Positions 1 through 8,466 of a stretch of DNA of 64,000 nt are shown here, piece by piece (the stretch's first letter is position 1; the number at the start of each line of letters is the position of its first letter). The stretch is taken from assembly GCF_037969725.1 (NCBI RefSeq), contig NZ_CP150203.1:6001001-6065000 (forward strand), read 5' to 3'. This stretch comes from Paenibacillus sp. FSL W8-0426. GTDB lineage: Bacteria > Bacillota > Bacilli > Paenibacillales > Paenibacillaceae. The notes beneath the pieces were generated by a model. It was not told the DNA's origin, did not search any database, and saw only the letters and a program-made list of their open reading frames with translations. Made by a program: the position numbers and the translations under genes.

Positions 1-217
1 GGACGTGATCCGCCGCCTCAACAGGCTGCCCGCCCTGCGTCAGTTTAATTTGCAGCGCCACGGGCTCTTGCACGGTTGCTTTCTCAGGCACCACAAACTG
101 GACCTTGATCATTTCCGGCATCTCGTTCGTCGCCGCATTTTCCGAACCGGTACACCCCGTAACCAATGCGATTAGTATCGTGAGAACAGGTACTACCCAT
201 TTGACTTGTCCGAACAT
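1..217 (-). CDS. FixH/YtkA-like lipoprotein, N-terminal part (runs off window)
   Basis: Reading leftward from an ATG at 217 gives a lipoprotein signal: a short charged start, a hydrophobic stretch and the lipobox VTGC, with Cys near residue 22. The segment after it (KVQFVVPEKATVQEPVALQI) looks like the beta-strand start of a FixH/YtkA-type domain, a small extracytoplasmic fold. An AAAGGA ribosome binding site lies about 12 bases upstream. The gene continues beyond the left edge, so only about 72 residues are visible. It lies downstream of the BdbC gene on the same strand with a 22-base gap, so the two are probably co-transcribed. The family call rests on pattern only. Confidence 0.6.
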   Translation of the reverse strand, partial: MFGQVKWVVPVLTILIALVTGCTGSENAATNEMPEMIKVQFVVPEKATVQEPVALQIKLTQGGQPVEAADHV

Positions 218-239
218 CCATGATCCGTCCTTTCCCGAA

Positions 240-689
240 TTAAGCGGATTTCGATGTTTTGCCGATGCCCCACAGCATCACGGTGATGATCATAAACGCA
301 ATGAGTGCCAGCAGCGGAATCGTGATAAATCCGAACCAGTTCAAATAGTCGGTATAACAAGGAATTTGTCCGCAAGCCACGGCGCTGCCTGTAGCCGAGT
401 ACACTCGCTGAATCACGACATGGTACAAGGAGATGCATCCTCCTATAATGCTTAGTGGCAGCACGTATTTGCCGATTTTGAAATCGTCCTTGAAGTAGGC
501 AATGCCCAGCACAATCGTTAGCGGGTACATAAAAATACGCTGGAACCAGCATAGATCACATGGAATAAATCCTTTGATTTCACTGAAATACAGGCTGCCT
601 CCTGTCGCAATGACCGAAACGGCCCAAGCCAAAAACAAACGTTTGTCCGCATGTTTCGCAGAGTGCCCGGTTGCGGATGGTGTACTCAT
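240..689 (-). CDS. bdbC: Disulfide bond formation protein BdbC/DsbB family
   Basis: A 149-residue membrane thiol oxidoreductase that would pass electrons from a secreted thiol oxidase to quinone. It has four hydrophobic segments, a CxxC pair in the first periplasm-side loop (Cys44, Cys47, within IPCDLCWFQRI) and a second pair spaced Cx4C (Cys106, Cys111), the arrangement of DsbB/BdbC. The start at 689 is chosen because GGGGGAGG lies 9 bases upstream; the open frame extends another 16 codons to 737 without a better site. The partner thioredoxin-like BdbD is not visible, but the lipoprotein next door is probably in the same transcript. Confidence 0.9.
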   Translation of the reverse strand: MSTPSATGHSAKHADKRLFLAWAVSVIATGGSLYFSEIKGFIPCDLCWFQRIFMYPLTIVLGIAYFKDDFKIGKYVLPLSIIGGCISLYHVVIQRVYSATGSAVACGQIPCYTDYLNWFGFITIPLLALIAFMIITVMLWGIGKTSKSA

Positions 690-792
690 CCCATCTGTCC
701 TCCCCCAAAAATGTGCTCTTATCGGATAATCATACAATAATCACGGCGTTCATGGCTATTCTTGGCATGTCCATCCCGGCACACGCATGATT

Positions 793-801
793 AGTATACC
801 A
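793..801 (-). promoter_or_regulatory. Extended -10 promoter for bdbC
   Basis: On the minus strand the sequence TGGTATACT forms an extended -10 (TGN followed by TATACT) about 105 bases upstream of the bdbC start. The -35 region is not well conserved, as is common for extended -10 promoters. No other candidate was seen between the two divergent genes on this strand. Confidence 0.5.
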
Positions 802-828
802 AACATTTGAATATTTTGGATATGAATC

Positions 829-857
829 TTACATCCCATGCCATCCTGGGGTACAAT
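829..857 (+). promoter_or_regulatory. Sigma-A promoter for the small membrane protein gene
   Basis: TTACAT, a 17-base spacer and TACAAT form a good sigma-A promoter on the plus strand. It is followed at 863-880 by a short hairpin (CAAGGC / GCCTTG) in the predicted leader, then the ribosome binding site of the 69-residue gene. Confidence 0.65.
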
Positions 858-910
858 CATATCAAGGCCTCACGCCTTGGCAGAATACGTTCTTCAATGG
901 AGGTTGTGCC

Positions 911-1120
911 ATGACGATGCTTCCCTATATTTTGATCGTAACCATCGCCCTGTTCGGTGGAATTGCCACGCTGATGATCGGAAATTCCAAAGCCAATCAG
1001 AAGAGCAATCCCGAATATGGTCGCAGAACCAGGCAAAACTTAAGTCGACTGACGTATGTATATATAGGTGCCGTGGTCTTTGGCATAGGCGGGCTGGTGC
1101 TGTATCTCGTTAACGGATGA
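911..1120 (+). CDS. Small two-pass membrane protein, function unknown
   Basis: A 69-residue protein with a hydrophobic helix at about residues 3-22, a polar basic stretch (NSKANQKSNPEYGRRTRQN), and a second hydrophobic helix at about 47-66. GGAGG lies 8 bases upstream of the ATG, and a clean promoter precedes it, so it is very likely a real gene. I do not recognise the family. It is transcribed away from bdbC and is followed at once by the convergent phosphotransferase remnant. Confidence 0.75.
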   Translation: MTMLPYILIVTIALFGGIATLMIGNSKANQKSNPEYGRRTRQNLSRLTYVYIGAVVFGIGGLVLYLVNG

Positions 1121-1150
1121 TTCCGCGTTGGTAATCTCATCAAGGTATTT

Positions 1151-1577
1151 TCACACCAATAGCGATTTATACTCCTCCAATATGTTCAACTGCCGTTCAA
1201 TGTAGGAAACGTTAGGGGCACTCATCCCCTGCTCCATTACAAGCGCAAGCATTCCGCGCAGCAGCCATAGGTGCAACTGCTCAAATAAACGTCGGTTGTC
1301 CCACACCCCGTGCTCCTGCGCGTATCCTCGTTCGAAAAGAGAGAGTGACTTCTCCATCTCTGTTCTTGAAGCGGTTAAAGGGATGCTCGAAGTAATCACC
1401 GCTGCCAAATCAAAATGGCGATCCCCCATCCTTGCTTCCGCCATATCAATAATGAAAACATGCCGCTCAGTAAATAATAAATTCCATATTCCCAAATCAC
1501 CGTGGATCACTGTCTCTCTATTAACGGAAAGCTTCTAATTGCTTCAATACATCCGGTTGAGCAACCACATTATTCCC
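1151..1577 (-). pseudogene. Decayed aminoglycoside/choline phosphotransferase (APH) fragment
   Basis: Only the C-terminal lobe of an APH-fold kinase remains. It shows the catalytic-loop motif HGDLGIWNLLF (the H-x-D-x4-N pattern) and the metal-binding IIDMAEA. The last 119 codons are open from a GTG at 1510. Upstream the matching frame shifts near 1530: NVVAQPDVLKQLEAF is readable in another frame up to a TGA at 1578-1580. The ATP-binding N-lobe is missing, so the gene is both truncated and frameshifted. It abuts the 3' end of the DinB-like gene. An alternative is an active short protein from the GTG, but it would lack the nucleotide-binding lobe. Confidence 0.75.
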
Positions 1578-1585
1578 TCATTTCC

Positions 1586-2248
1586 TCATTCACGTATCCT
1601 TGATGATTTGTTGAGATGTACAAAATGATGCCGCGTCGCCGGCATCATAAACAATCCGGCTACGGTCAGATTGCCCCAATAATCCAATAACCAGTTGTTT
1701 TCCGGCAGTACGTCCCCCATTTCCGACAATTGGCTCAAATGTGCAGAAGACACTTTTCGTCTAAAGTCTGCTGCCGACAATTCCATCACAATCTCGCGCG
1801 TACGTTTGCCGACAGCAGCTCGGTACGCGCGCAAAGAGGGTATATCCACTACGGAACTCAGGTGCACAAGCTGTTCAAGCGACATTCCATTTCCGGTATC
1901 GCGGACGTTCAAATGCATGGATTGCATCCACAAGTCACTATCGATAACCTGCTTCATCTGGGCCACCAGCACATTCATGGTCATGTCTTCGATCCGGGTC
2001 GAATGATAAATATGCCATGCGACCGAGTTGGCTCCAGAAGCCGGGACATGTCGAAACCGGTTTTCAGTCATATGATCCAGTACTTCATCTTCAAAAGACC
2101 ACGCAGCCCCATCTCTGCTTCGAGCCGAATGGACAGCCCCGTGCTGCAAAAGCAACCATTCCCGCGCATTCTCGTACTGTGCGGGCTTCGCCAACATGGA
2201 CTTAAGCTCTTTTTGCCGCTGATTCCATAACTTCCGATCTTCAAGCAC
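1586..2248 (-). CDS. DinB-superfamily protein (putative metal-dependent enzyme)
   Basis: A 220-residue four-helix-bundle protein of the DinB/YfiT type. Two segments carry the histidines expected to bind a metal: WHIYHSTRIED in the first half and TRHHFVHLN near the end. The frame runs back to 2305, but the start is placed at a GTG at 2248 because GGGGGA sits 6 bases upstream; an ATG two bases away is out of frame. Family members include thiol-transferases and damage-induced proteins; the substrate here cannot be told. Downstream on the same strand is the APH remnant. Confidence 0.75.
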   Translation of the reverse strand: MLEDRKLWNQRQKELKSMLAKPAQYENAREWLLLQHGAVHSARSRDGAAWSFEDEVLDHMTENRFRHVPASGANSVAWHIYHSTRIEDMTMNVLVAQMKQVIDSDLWMQSMHLNVRDTGNGMSLEQLVHLSSVVDIPSLRAYRAAVGKRTREIVMELSAADFRRKVSSAHLSQLSEMGDVLPENNWLLDYWGNLTVAGLFMMPATRHHFVHLNKSSRIRE

Positions 2249-2444
2249 ATGGATTCCCCCATCTTTATGACATTCCTTTCCAGGGATCATTATACACCTT
2301 GGCATTCTGCGGATGGATGATGAAGTTTACAAGTTGGATATAATTCAGAATTATTCTGGATATCTTCCGTGAGTAATATATAGCCATAAGGGACAGCGAG
2401 CCCGGACATCATAATCCACTACATCCATAAAGGAGCGTTATATC

Positions 2445-3557
2445 ATGAACAAAAACATAAAAAAATCCGCAGCAGCCGTCATGGTGCTTGGCATGACATT
2501 AACCGGGGCGGCAGGCGTATTCGCAGGCACGCAATTGGAAAAAATCTCGGCATACCTCAACCACGGCATCAGCTTCAACGTAAACGGCTCGGCCTACACG
2601 CCAACGGACGGCAGCGGCAACAAACTGGCACCGATCACCTACAACAATTCCACCTACCTGCCTGTTCGCGCGCTTGCCGATGCACTGCATGTACCTGTAT
2701 CTTACGATAGCAAAAAAGGTCAGGTTATCATCGGCGAAGCTGCGAATGCGGAATTGACCTCCGTTTCTTACAGCGCAGCACAAAAACAAGCCATTCAAAA
2801 AGCATTTGCACAATTCGCCGGATTCGAAACGGCCTATGCTCCTGAGCAAATGATTGCCGGCGATACATTCAAAAGCGTTGGCGCAGGCGGAGACGGCGTG
2901 AACTTTGTGTTCGCACACATGAATGTTTCCATCTCTCCCAAAGATTACTCTTTCGATTACGAGGGCAAAACGGTTACATTGGCAAACGGCGTATCCGCCA
3001 AATGGTACACGCCTTCGGATACAGGCATGCTGACATTCAAACTGGATGATCGGTATGTGACGCTCAGCTCGCCGGATCACAAATTGACCCAAGCCCAACT
3101 GGAGCAGGTTGCCGTGAACGTCAACAAATTGGGCAGTAACAGCAATAATGGTTCCGACCAGGGTATCGCCGCTTATGCTGATGTAAACTACAACAAGTCC
3201 CAAGTCTCCGCGATTCAAAAAGCATTTGCGAAATTCCAAGGTTTCGAGACGGCTTATGCTCCGAAGCATATGGTTGCAGGTGACCAATTCAAAAGCGTCG
3301 CCGCTGGCGGGGACGGTGTAAGCTTTGTGTTTAACCACATGAAAGTGGATGTTTCGCCGAGAGATTACGCTTTCGACTATGACGGCAAAACCGTCAAACT
3401 GCCCAACGGCGTATCCGCCAAATGGTACACTCCCGACAAAACGGACATGCTGACGTTCCAATTGGATGACCGGTATGTAACACTCAGCTCGCCGGACCAT
3501 TCCCTGACCCACGCCCAATTGGAGCAAATGGCCGCAGCCGTTCAAAAACTGAAATAA
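2445..3557 (+). CDS. Secreted stalk-domain protein with two 124-residue repeats
   Basis: A 370-residue exported protein. Residues 1-28 form a Sec signal peptide ending AGVFAG. Residues 30-98 match the copper-amine-oxidase N-terminal-like stalk domain (GISFNVNGSAYTP, then NNSTYLPVRALADALHVPV), a module common on Paenibacillus cell-surface proteins. Residues 107-230 and 247-370 are two copies of one domain, exactly 140 residues apart, each containing GFETAYAP, GGDGV.FVF.HM, NGVSAKWYTP and DDRYVTLSSPDH. The repeat domain is not one I recognise. AAAGGAG precedes the ATG and a strong terminator follows, so it is probably monocistronic. Likely wall-associated or secreted; ligand unknown. Confidence 0.85.
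   Translation: MNKNIKKSAAAVMVLGMTLTGAAGVFAGTQLEKISAYLNHGISFNVNGSAYTPTDGSGNKLAPITYNNSTYLPVRALADALHVPVSYDSKKGQVIIGEAANAELTSVSYSAAQKQAIQKAFAQFAGFETAYAPEQMIAGDTFKSVGAGGDGVNFVFAHMNVSISPKDYSFDYEGKTVTLANGVSAKWYTPSDTGMLTFKLDDRYVTLSSPDHKLTQAQLEQVAVNVNKLGSNSNNGSDQGIAAYADVNYNKSQVSAIQKAFAKFQGFETAYAPKHMVAGDQFKSVAAGGDGVSFVFNHMKVDVSPRDYAFDYDGKTVKLPNGVSAKWYTPDKTDMLTFQLDDRYVTLSSPDHSLTHAQLEQMAAAVQKLK
2763..3134 (+). repeat. Intragenic repeat, copy 1 of 2
   Basis: Codes for residues 107-230 of the stalk-domain protein. It is paralogous to 3183-3554 with a period of exactly 420 bases and no internal length change. Conserved blocks include the KAFA.F.GFETAYAP and NGVSAKWYTP segments; a Ser/Asn/Gly-rich linker (SNSNNGSDQG) joins the copies. 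Confidence 0.85.
3183..3554 (+). repeat. Intragenic repeat, copy 2 of 2
   Basis: Codes for residues 247-370 and ends at the stop codon. It is colinear with copy 1 at 2763-3134; substitutions are scattered, so the duplication is old rather than a recent slippage. Confidence 0.85.
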
Positions 3558-3586
3558 TTGGCACGAAAACTCTGAAAATGAGCATG

Positions 3587-3630
3587 GGTAATATACCTGT
3601 TTTCGATAGAACAGGGGTATTACCTATTTT
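3587..3630 (+). terminator. Rho-independent terminator
   Basis: The arms GGTAATA and TATTACC enclose an inner stem CCTGTT / AACAGG with an 8-base loop. TATTTTATTTTC follows. It closes the stalk-protein gene and lies before the convergent gene ending at 3665. Confidence 0.85.
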
Positions 3631-3664
3631 ATTTTCTCAGAAGGTAGGCGGAGGAGAAGTCAAC

Positions 3665-4702
3665 TTATGAAAGACGGATCACTCGCCGATAATACATGCC
3701 ATCGATGAGTTCCTCCCATTCCAGTTCGCCGATGTTGGCATCCCGATAATATACGACCGTAGCGGGCAAAAAACCGGCCACAGGACCAAGCCCCCCGCAG
3801 ATCAAAGAGCCGCCGTCCCCACCTTTGGGCATAAGCTCTCCAGTCTGACTAAGCGTAAGCTCGCAACGATAGGGATCGCCTTCGAACCGGATGCCGAAGA
3901 AATTGGGCAGCTCCAGATCGTAAGCACGGCCGTCGTCCTCAAACATAGAAGGGTCCGGGTCCTGCTCCGCGTCTTCGTCCACAATGTCTGAGATACTCCT
4001 GCCGAAATGCTTCAGCTTCATCGTGTAGTCAAAGCTATCTCCCCACGGAAACAGCGTACGGCAACCCCCGCCGTAAAGGTACTCCCACTCCTCTTCCGTC
4101 AGCAAGGAAAACCCTGTTTTCTCGGTTTCTTCCTTCAACCGCTCCAGCGTCAGGTCTTCGTTGAACCAAAAGATTCGTATACCTCCTTCATGGCGCACCA
4201 AACGAAAATGCTGGTAACGTTCGTACTCGCTGATGTCAGATTGTTTGAATTTCTCCCATTCTTTCGCGAGTTCCCCATCATCCCAAGCCATAGCTTCTTC
4301 TTCGCTCACTTCAAACCAACCCAGGGAACGGGCCTGACATTCGACCAGCATCGGAGAAATGTGGACTTCTCTCACCGGAGACGAAAATTCGCGAAGATAA
4401 GCATCGATATCGTGTACGCCGTACTCACTGAAGGTTTCCCGAATATCGATGGCCGTCTCCTCGTTCATGCCTTCGTGCCAACCGTCCCACCCCAACGTCA
4501 CGAGATCACCTGGAACAAATACGAAGTCCCGTTGTTCATAGGAGAACACACCTGTCTCCGTGCACCGACCGTACCGTTCAAATTTCCGCAAGCCTTCGTA
4601 CGCCATGCCTTCCGGAAGTTCTGTCAGCTCCTGCAAATATTGTTCCTTTTCAACTGATGAAAGAGCAGCCCACGCTGTACGGTTCAAATGTTGTAATTCC
4701 AT
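3665..4702 (-). CDS. Protein with formylglycine-generating-enzyme-like segment, function unknown
   Basis: About 345 acidic residues. Around the middle, LLTEEEWEYLYGGG followed by LFPWGD matches the conserved core of the FGE-sulfatase/SUMF1 fold, but I see no pair of cysteines like that of active formylglycine-generating enzymes, so it is probably a non-catalytic relative. The start at 4702 has GGGAGAGGG about 5 bases upstream. A GTG at 4738 overlapping the upstream stop codon is an alternative that would couple translation. It follows the 557-residue gene on the same strand and the two probably form one transcript. Confidence 0.65.
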   Translation of the reverse strand: MELQHLNRTAWAALSSVEKEQYLQELTELPEGMAYEGLRKFERYGRCTETGVFSYEQRDFVFVPGDLVTLGWDGWHEGMNEETAIDIRETFSEYGVHDIDAYLREFSSPVREVHISPMLVECQARSLGWFEVSEEEAMAWDDGELAKEWEKFKQSDISEYERYQHFRLVRHEGGIRIFWFNEDLTLERLKEETEKTGFSLLTEEEWEYLYGGGCRTLFPWGDSFDYTMKLKHFGRSISDIVDEDAEQDPDPSMFEDDGRAYDLELPNFFGIRFEGDPYRCELTLSQTGELMPKGGDGGSLICGGLGPVAGFLPATVVYYRDANIGELEWEELIDGMYYRRVIRLS

Positions 4703-4734
4703 ATCCCCCGCCCTCTCCCTGAATTGTACTCTCG

Positions 4735-6408
4735 TCACTTGCCCGCTGCATGCAGCAATGCCTGCAGAAGCTCCTTACGCCGGCCTTCGGCCTTTCGTGC
4801 CAAACCAGCCAGTTTCTCTACCTTTCCCCATATCGGATACAACACGCGCTGGACCTCATAAGCCTCTAATCCTTGCACCTTTTCTACCCATAAAGCCAGC
4901 TTGTCCTCATCTTCCAGCACAGGCTGAAGAGCTTTCAGCTTCAAACCATCGGTGGAACGCCTCAAACATGCGATGAGTGGCGGGAGCGATTGCTGCGTCA
5001 GTCCGTGTTGTTCGACAAAGGCTGCCGTGAACTTGTCCTGCACCATCTGATGCTCGTCATCCACCAGACCCATGTATGTCTCCACCAGAGGGAAATAACG
5101 CTCGTCCGCAAGGCCAAGTCCGAAGGTGGCGTAGGAACCAGGCATGCAATTTTTCTCTCCCTCCGTGTCCTCATACCATTCGAACTCCTCCATCACTTCG
5201 CGTGCGTATTCCTCCAACAGCGGATGCAATTCGGGATAACCCAGCGCATTCGCAAAAAAACGGTGGGTATCCGATTTCGCCAGTCCTTTGACCGGCAAGT
5301 AGTGCTTGGCTTTCGATTTCAGCTTGATTTTGTAGCTTTTGGGAAAACCCTGCTTCAGCAGACGGATGATGTATCCAAGCGCCTGTTCGTAAGCTTTCGC
5401 CGCTTCCTCGCGAACTACAATGGTGATGGTCGAAAAGACGTCATTGGCCGTGCATTCCACCTGTTCATTCCGCATTTGAATGTCTTCCTTGGCGAAGGTG
5501 CCGCTGCCCTCTTCCATCATGCGCGCGGCCTGACTGCTTCCAAGCTGCTCGGCAAGCTCAAGGAAGGTTACCCCCGTCGATTTGCTGTAATTGGGCTCAT
5601 ACCTTAAAATCATTACGGCTCCATATAACAGCAGCCTGACGGGATGATGATCAGCATCGTGTTCACCCAGAGACGCTCCTGGTTTAAGCGTATACTCATT
5701 GGATCTGTAAGCCGAGCGCTGGACGTCAAAATACAAGGGCAAAAACTGATTCTCCGCCCAGTTCCTCAAGCTTTGAGTAATATTTCTCCGATGCTCCGAG
5801 AGCGCTTCCTGGCGCCCCTTGTTCAACGCCTGAATGCGATCGTATTGCGCGATGATCCATGGCACGTCCAACTCCGGGAACAACACGGGATCGAGCAAAT
5901 GCCGGACTAAAAAGAACGTTTCCAGCGGTTTCGTTGGATAAGACCCATTGGTCAGCTTCCGATCGACATAAGCATGTATCTGTTCAAGCAGCAACCGCTT
6001 TTTTTCCTCATTGACTGATTCAAACAGCGTGATCCGCAGAGAACCTTCGTCCGTCGGGAACTTGCCCCGAAAAGTAAATCGATAGTCAATCAGCGGCGTA
6101 TCTGCCAAACGTTCCAGTCTCTCCTGAATCACCTGTGCCAAACGAGGACGGATTTCAGTCTGAACCTGCTCCACCGTAAAAACATCGTTCTTTCCGGGCC
6201 TCAATCCTTCTTCATCCATACCGAGATCCAGGCTGTCCACGGTTGTTCTTCCCGGCCGATAATCCAGCAGCACATCATCATAGATGCCTGATTGCAGCTT
6301 CGTTCGTTTCACTGTTGACTCGGCATCGTCCCGTTTCTCCGTTTGGTCGAACCATTGATGGATCTCCGCGATCATCTCCTCCACGGCCTCTTCTACAATG
6401 ATGCTCAT
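4735..6408 (-). CDS. Uncharacterised 557-residue protein
   Basis: A long, soluble, charged protein with no signal peptide or membrane segment. I do not recognise the family with confidence; it may belong to one of the Bacillales DUF families (DUF6138 is a guess from memory). It is helix-rich, with many E/K/R residues and the segment YATFGLGLADERYFPLVETY. AAGGAGG lies 10 bases upstream of the ATG and a good promoter lies at 6503-6532. It overlaps or abuts the FGE-like gene downstream, so both probably act together. Confidence 0.7.
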   Translation of the reverse strand: MSIIVEEAVEEMIAEIHQWFDQTEKRDDAESTVKRTKLQSGIYDDVLLDYRPGRTTVDSLDLGMDEEGLRPGKNDVFTVEQVQTEIRPRLAQVIQERLERLADTPLIDYRFTFRGKFPTDEGSLRITLFESVNEEKKRLLLEQIHAYVDRKLTNGSYPTKPLETFFLVRHLLDPVLFPELDVPWIIAQYDRIQALNKGRQEALSEHRRNITQSLRNWAENQFLPLYFDVQRSAYRSNEYTLKPGASLGEHDADHHPVRLLLYGAVMILRYEPNYSKSTGVTFLELAEQLGSSQAARMMEEGSGTFAKEDIQMRNEQVECTANDVFSTITIVVREEAAKAYEQALGYIIRLLKQGFPKSYKIKLKSKAKHYLPVKGLAKSDTHRFFANALGYPELHPLLEEYAREVMEEFEWYEDTEGEKNCMPGSYATFGLGLADERYFPLVETYMGLVDDEHQMVQDKFTAAFVEQHGLTQQSLPPLIACLRRSTDGLKLKALQPVLEDEDKLALWVEKVQGLEAYEVQRVLYPIWGKVEKLAGLARKAEGRRKELLQALLHAAGK

Positions 6409-6502
6409 TGATCCGTCTCCTCCTTATATGGACATGTTCCCCTTAAAATGCACCACTACTTCTATCACAAATATGCGCATCTACGTTCGTATCCTGCCTA
6501 TT

Positions 6503-6532
6503 ATTGTACTATCGCTTGCCAGGCCTAAACAA
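6503..6532 (-). promoter_or_regulatory. Sigma-A promoter for the 4735-6408 gene
   Basis: On the minus strand TTGTTT, an 18-base spacer and TACAAT lie about 95 bases upstream of the start at 6408. Confidence 0.6.
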
Positions 6533-6610
6533 TAAGTCTCACGTACGGTTGTCCGCCGTCCTGCCCGCTTCGACGATCAACTCCAGATCGCTCATTAAAC
6601 TCCCCCGGCA

Positions 6611-6657
6611 GAATAAAAAACACCGAAATCAAGGCCTGTTCCAGCCCGATTCCGGTG
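6611..6657 (-). terminator. Rho-independent terminator of the solute-binding protein gene
   Basis: On the minus strand CACCGGAATC pairs with GATTTCGGTG (one G-U), followed by TTTTTTATTC. It lies 57 bases after the stop codon at 6714. Confidence 0.85.
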
Positions 6658-6713
6658 CAATTGCGAAAATGATTATTGATTGTAATCCTTTAGTACGACT
6701 TCTTTCAAACCAC

Positions 6714-8366
6714 TTAATTTACGGTTTTGAACCATTCGTTCACTTCGACCGTAATGTCATCGCCGCCCATCGATTTCCATTTTTCCACGAATGCGTCGAA
6801 CTCATCGATGCCGACTTGGCCGTAGATGATTTTGCTGAACGTGTCCTTCTCCAGCTTGTCGAGAGCATCCTTTTTCATTTTCATCGTATCGGTCGGCGCA
6901 CCGGTGAACTTGTTCTTGATCGCATCGTCTTTGTGTGCCACGACCACCTCTGCAGCGGCGAACACTTCCGGTTTGTTGGCCATGCTCGTGTTTTTCTCGA
7001 ACGGCGTTTCGGGCTCCTTGCCGGTGGCCAGTTCCGCGAGCGTATCCATCATCAAGTTCGGAATGCGCGCGCCGTCATACGTAATGGTGTACTTGAGCGG
7101 CGATACGCCATCCTTGAGATCGGCTTCGCCGACGACTTTGCCGTCCACGATATCGAAGTCGTACCCCTGGGCAAAGCCGTGCTCGAATTCGCCGCCCACT
7201 TCCGGGTTCGCAAAATGATCGAACAAGTAATTTTGATACGTGAAGAAAATTTCGGGATTCGCTATGTCCTTGTTGATCAATACTACGCCATTGCTTGCGC
7301 CGGAACCATGGTGGTGGCTTTCGCCAGTCGGGCCTGTCGGCAGCGCAATGGCTTTGTAGGCAGCGCCCTCCACGTTTTTCTTCACATCGTCGATCGGCCA
7401 GTTCGGCATCCAGTGCGGCCCGACGATGATGCCGGCTTTGCCTGCGGTAAACAGCTCGGCAGCTTTGATTTCATCGTAAACGCCGGCTTCCTTCGGCAGG
7501 TAGCCTTTGTCCAGCCACTCTTTCATCGTAGCGAGCCCTTGCTTCACGCCAGGCTGGATCGAGCCGTATTCAAGCGTGCCGTCCGCGGCTTCGTTCCATT
7601 GTCCGGGCATCGTGCCGTACATGCCGAAGATCCAGCCGGATTCCGTCATCCACGTATTCAGCGCGTTCTTCATGCCGACGGTCAAGCCGTACGTATCCTT
7701 TTTGCCATTGCCGTCCGGGTCCTGGTTCGTGAATGCGTCCATGACGGCCACCAGTTCGTCGATCGTTTTCGGCTCTTCCAGCCCAAGCTTTTTCAGCCAA
7801 TCCTCGCGAATGAACATGACCGGATCGCCGTTATAGGCATAATCGAAAATCGGAATGCCGTACCTTTTACCTTCGTACATGTACGGGTACCACTCTTCCG
7901 GCGCGGAGGCGGCCGCCTCTTTCCACGTATCCGAAGCGTATTTGTCGAACAGCTCGCCAGCATCGGCGAACTTGCCGGACTCGATCAACTCCCGGACCAG
8001 ATTATAATCGCCCCGGATCGAAACGATGTCCGGCAGCTCCTCGTTGGCCGACAACGACAGACGCAGCTTGGTATAGAACGCATCGTTGGTCACCGATACC
8101 GCCCATGGCGTGCTCAGCTCGATGCCTAACCGTTCCTTGGCCCACTTGGTGTGCACGTTGCTCTGGGCGGTTTCACCGTTTTTGAACCGGGTATCGTCGT
8201 TCCAGGCACGCAAGTAGCTCATCTGCACCGCCGGCTCATATTTCCCGTCCTTCAGGGCAAGCGGTGCCGCCGCTTCCGGCGCGGCTTCTTCCTTGGCTCC
8301 CGAGCTGCATGCAGTCACGACGACCATCGTCAGCGCGAGCAGCGCCGTCATCATTTTTCTATACAT
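6714..8366 (-). CDS. Carbohydrate ABC transporter substrate-binding lipoprotein (LplA/YtcQ type)
   Basis: A 550-residue extracellular solute receptor anchored by a lipid. The signal ends in VVVTACSS, giving a mature N-terminal Cys20, then a Ala/Glu-rich linker. The segment DPDGNGKKDTYGLT resembles the Ca-binding-like loop common in family 1 receptors of this size, and length fits the LplA/YtcQ group (about 500-560 residues). GAGGAGGGG precedes the ATG. It lies downstream of the YesN/YesM pair on the same strand, while the two cognate permeases are divergent at 12023-13879. The sugar or oligosaccharide taken up cannot be read from sequence. A cre-like motif overlaps the expected transcription start. 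Confidence 0.92.
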   Translation of the reverse strand: MYRKMMTALLALTMVVVTACSSGAKEEAAPEAAAPLALKDGKYEPAVQMSYLRAWNDDTRFKNGETAQSNVHTKWAKERLGIELSTPWAVSVTNDAFYTKLRLSLSANEELPDIVSIRGDYNLVRELIESGKFADAGELFDKYASDTWKEAAASAPEEWYPYMYEGKRYGIPIFDYAYNGDPVMFIREDWLKKLGLEEPKTIDELVAVMDAFTNQDPDGNGKKDTYGLTVGMKNALNTWMTESGWIFGMYGTMPGQWNEAADGTLEYGSIQPGVKQGLATMKEWLDKGYLPKEAGVYDEIKAAELFTAGKAGIIVGPHWMPNWPIDDVKKNVEGAAYKAIALPTGPTGESHHHGSGASNGVVLINKDIANPEIFFTYQNYLFDHFANPEVGGEFEHGFAQGYDFDIVDGKVVGEADLKDGVSPLKYTITYDGARIPNLMMDTLAELATGKEPETPFEKNTSMANKPEVFAAAEVVVAHKDDAIKNKFTGAPTDTMKMKKDALDKLEKDTFSKIIYGQVGIDEFDAFVEKWKSMGGDDITVEVNEWFKTVN

Positions 8367-8386
8367 GAAAACCCCTCCTCAGTGAC

Positions 8387-8403
8387 TGTGTATCCCCTTA
8401 CAT
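8387..8403 (-). promoter_or_regulatory. cre-like CcpA site
   Basis: On the minus strand ATGTAAGGGGATACACA fits the catabolite-responsive element pattern WTGNAANCGNWWNCAW except that the central C is G. It sits just after the -10 at 8408-8413, over the expected start of transcription, a position suited to repression. A second copy with the same deviation lies at 11851-11867. Confidence 0.4.
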
Positions 8404-8407
8404 GAAA

Positions 8408-8435
8408 AGGATAGTTCAGCCGGGAAAGCAAACAA
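8408..8435 (-). promoter_or_regulatory. Promoter of the solute-binding protein gene
   Basis: TTGTTT, 16-base spacer, TATCCT on the minus strand, between the response-regulator stop and the lipoprotein start. It would let the receptor be made independently of the sensor-regulator transcript. Confidence 0.5.
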
Positions 8436-8466
8436 ATATCACAATTTCAATGTTCATATCGATTTG

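Larger units (their letters stand above)
6409..6713. other. Intergenic stretch with promoter and terminator only
   Basis: Between the two minus-strand genes I see a promoter for the downstream 557-residue gene, the terminator of the solute-binding lipoprotein gene, and one 18-codon minus-strand frame (6539-6595) with a GGGGGAG ribosome-binding-like site. That frame is too short to support as a gene. Confidence 0.5.

Noticed and set aside
6539..6595. 18-codon minus-strand frame with a GGGGGAG site
   Set aside because: Too short, no match to a known leader peptide, and it overlaps the promoter region of the next gene.
6504..8129. 541-codon plus-strand open frame
   Set aside because: It lies opposite the solute-binding lipoprotein gene, has no ribosome binding site and an unlikely His/Arg-rich composition; a codon-bias shadow.
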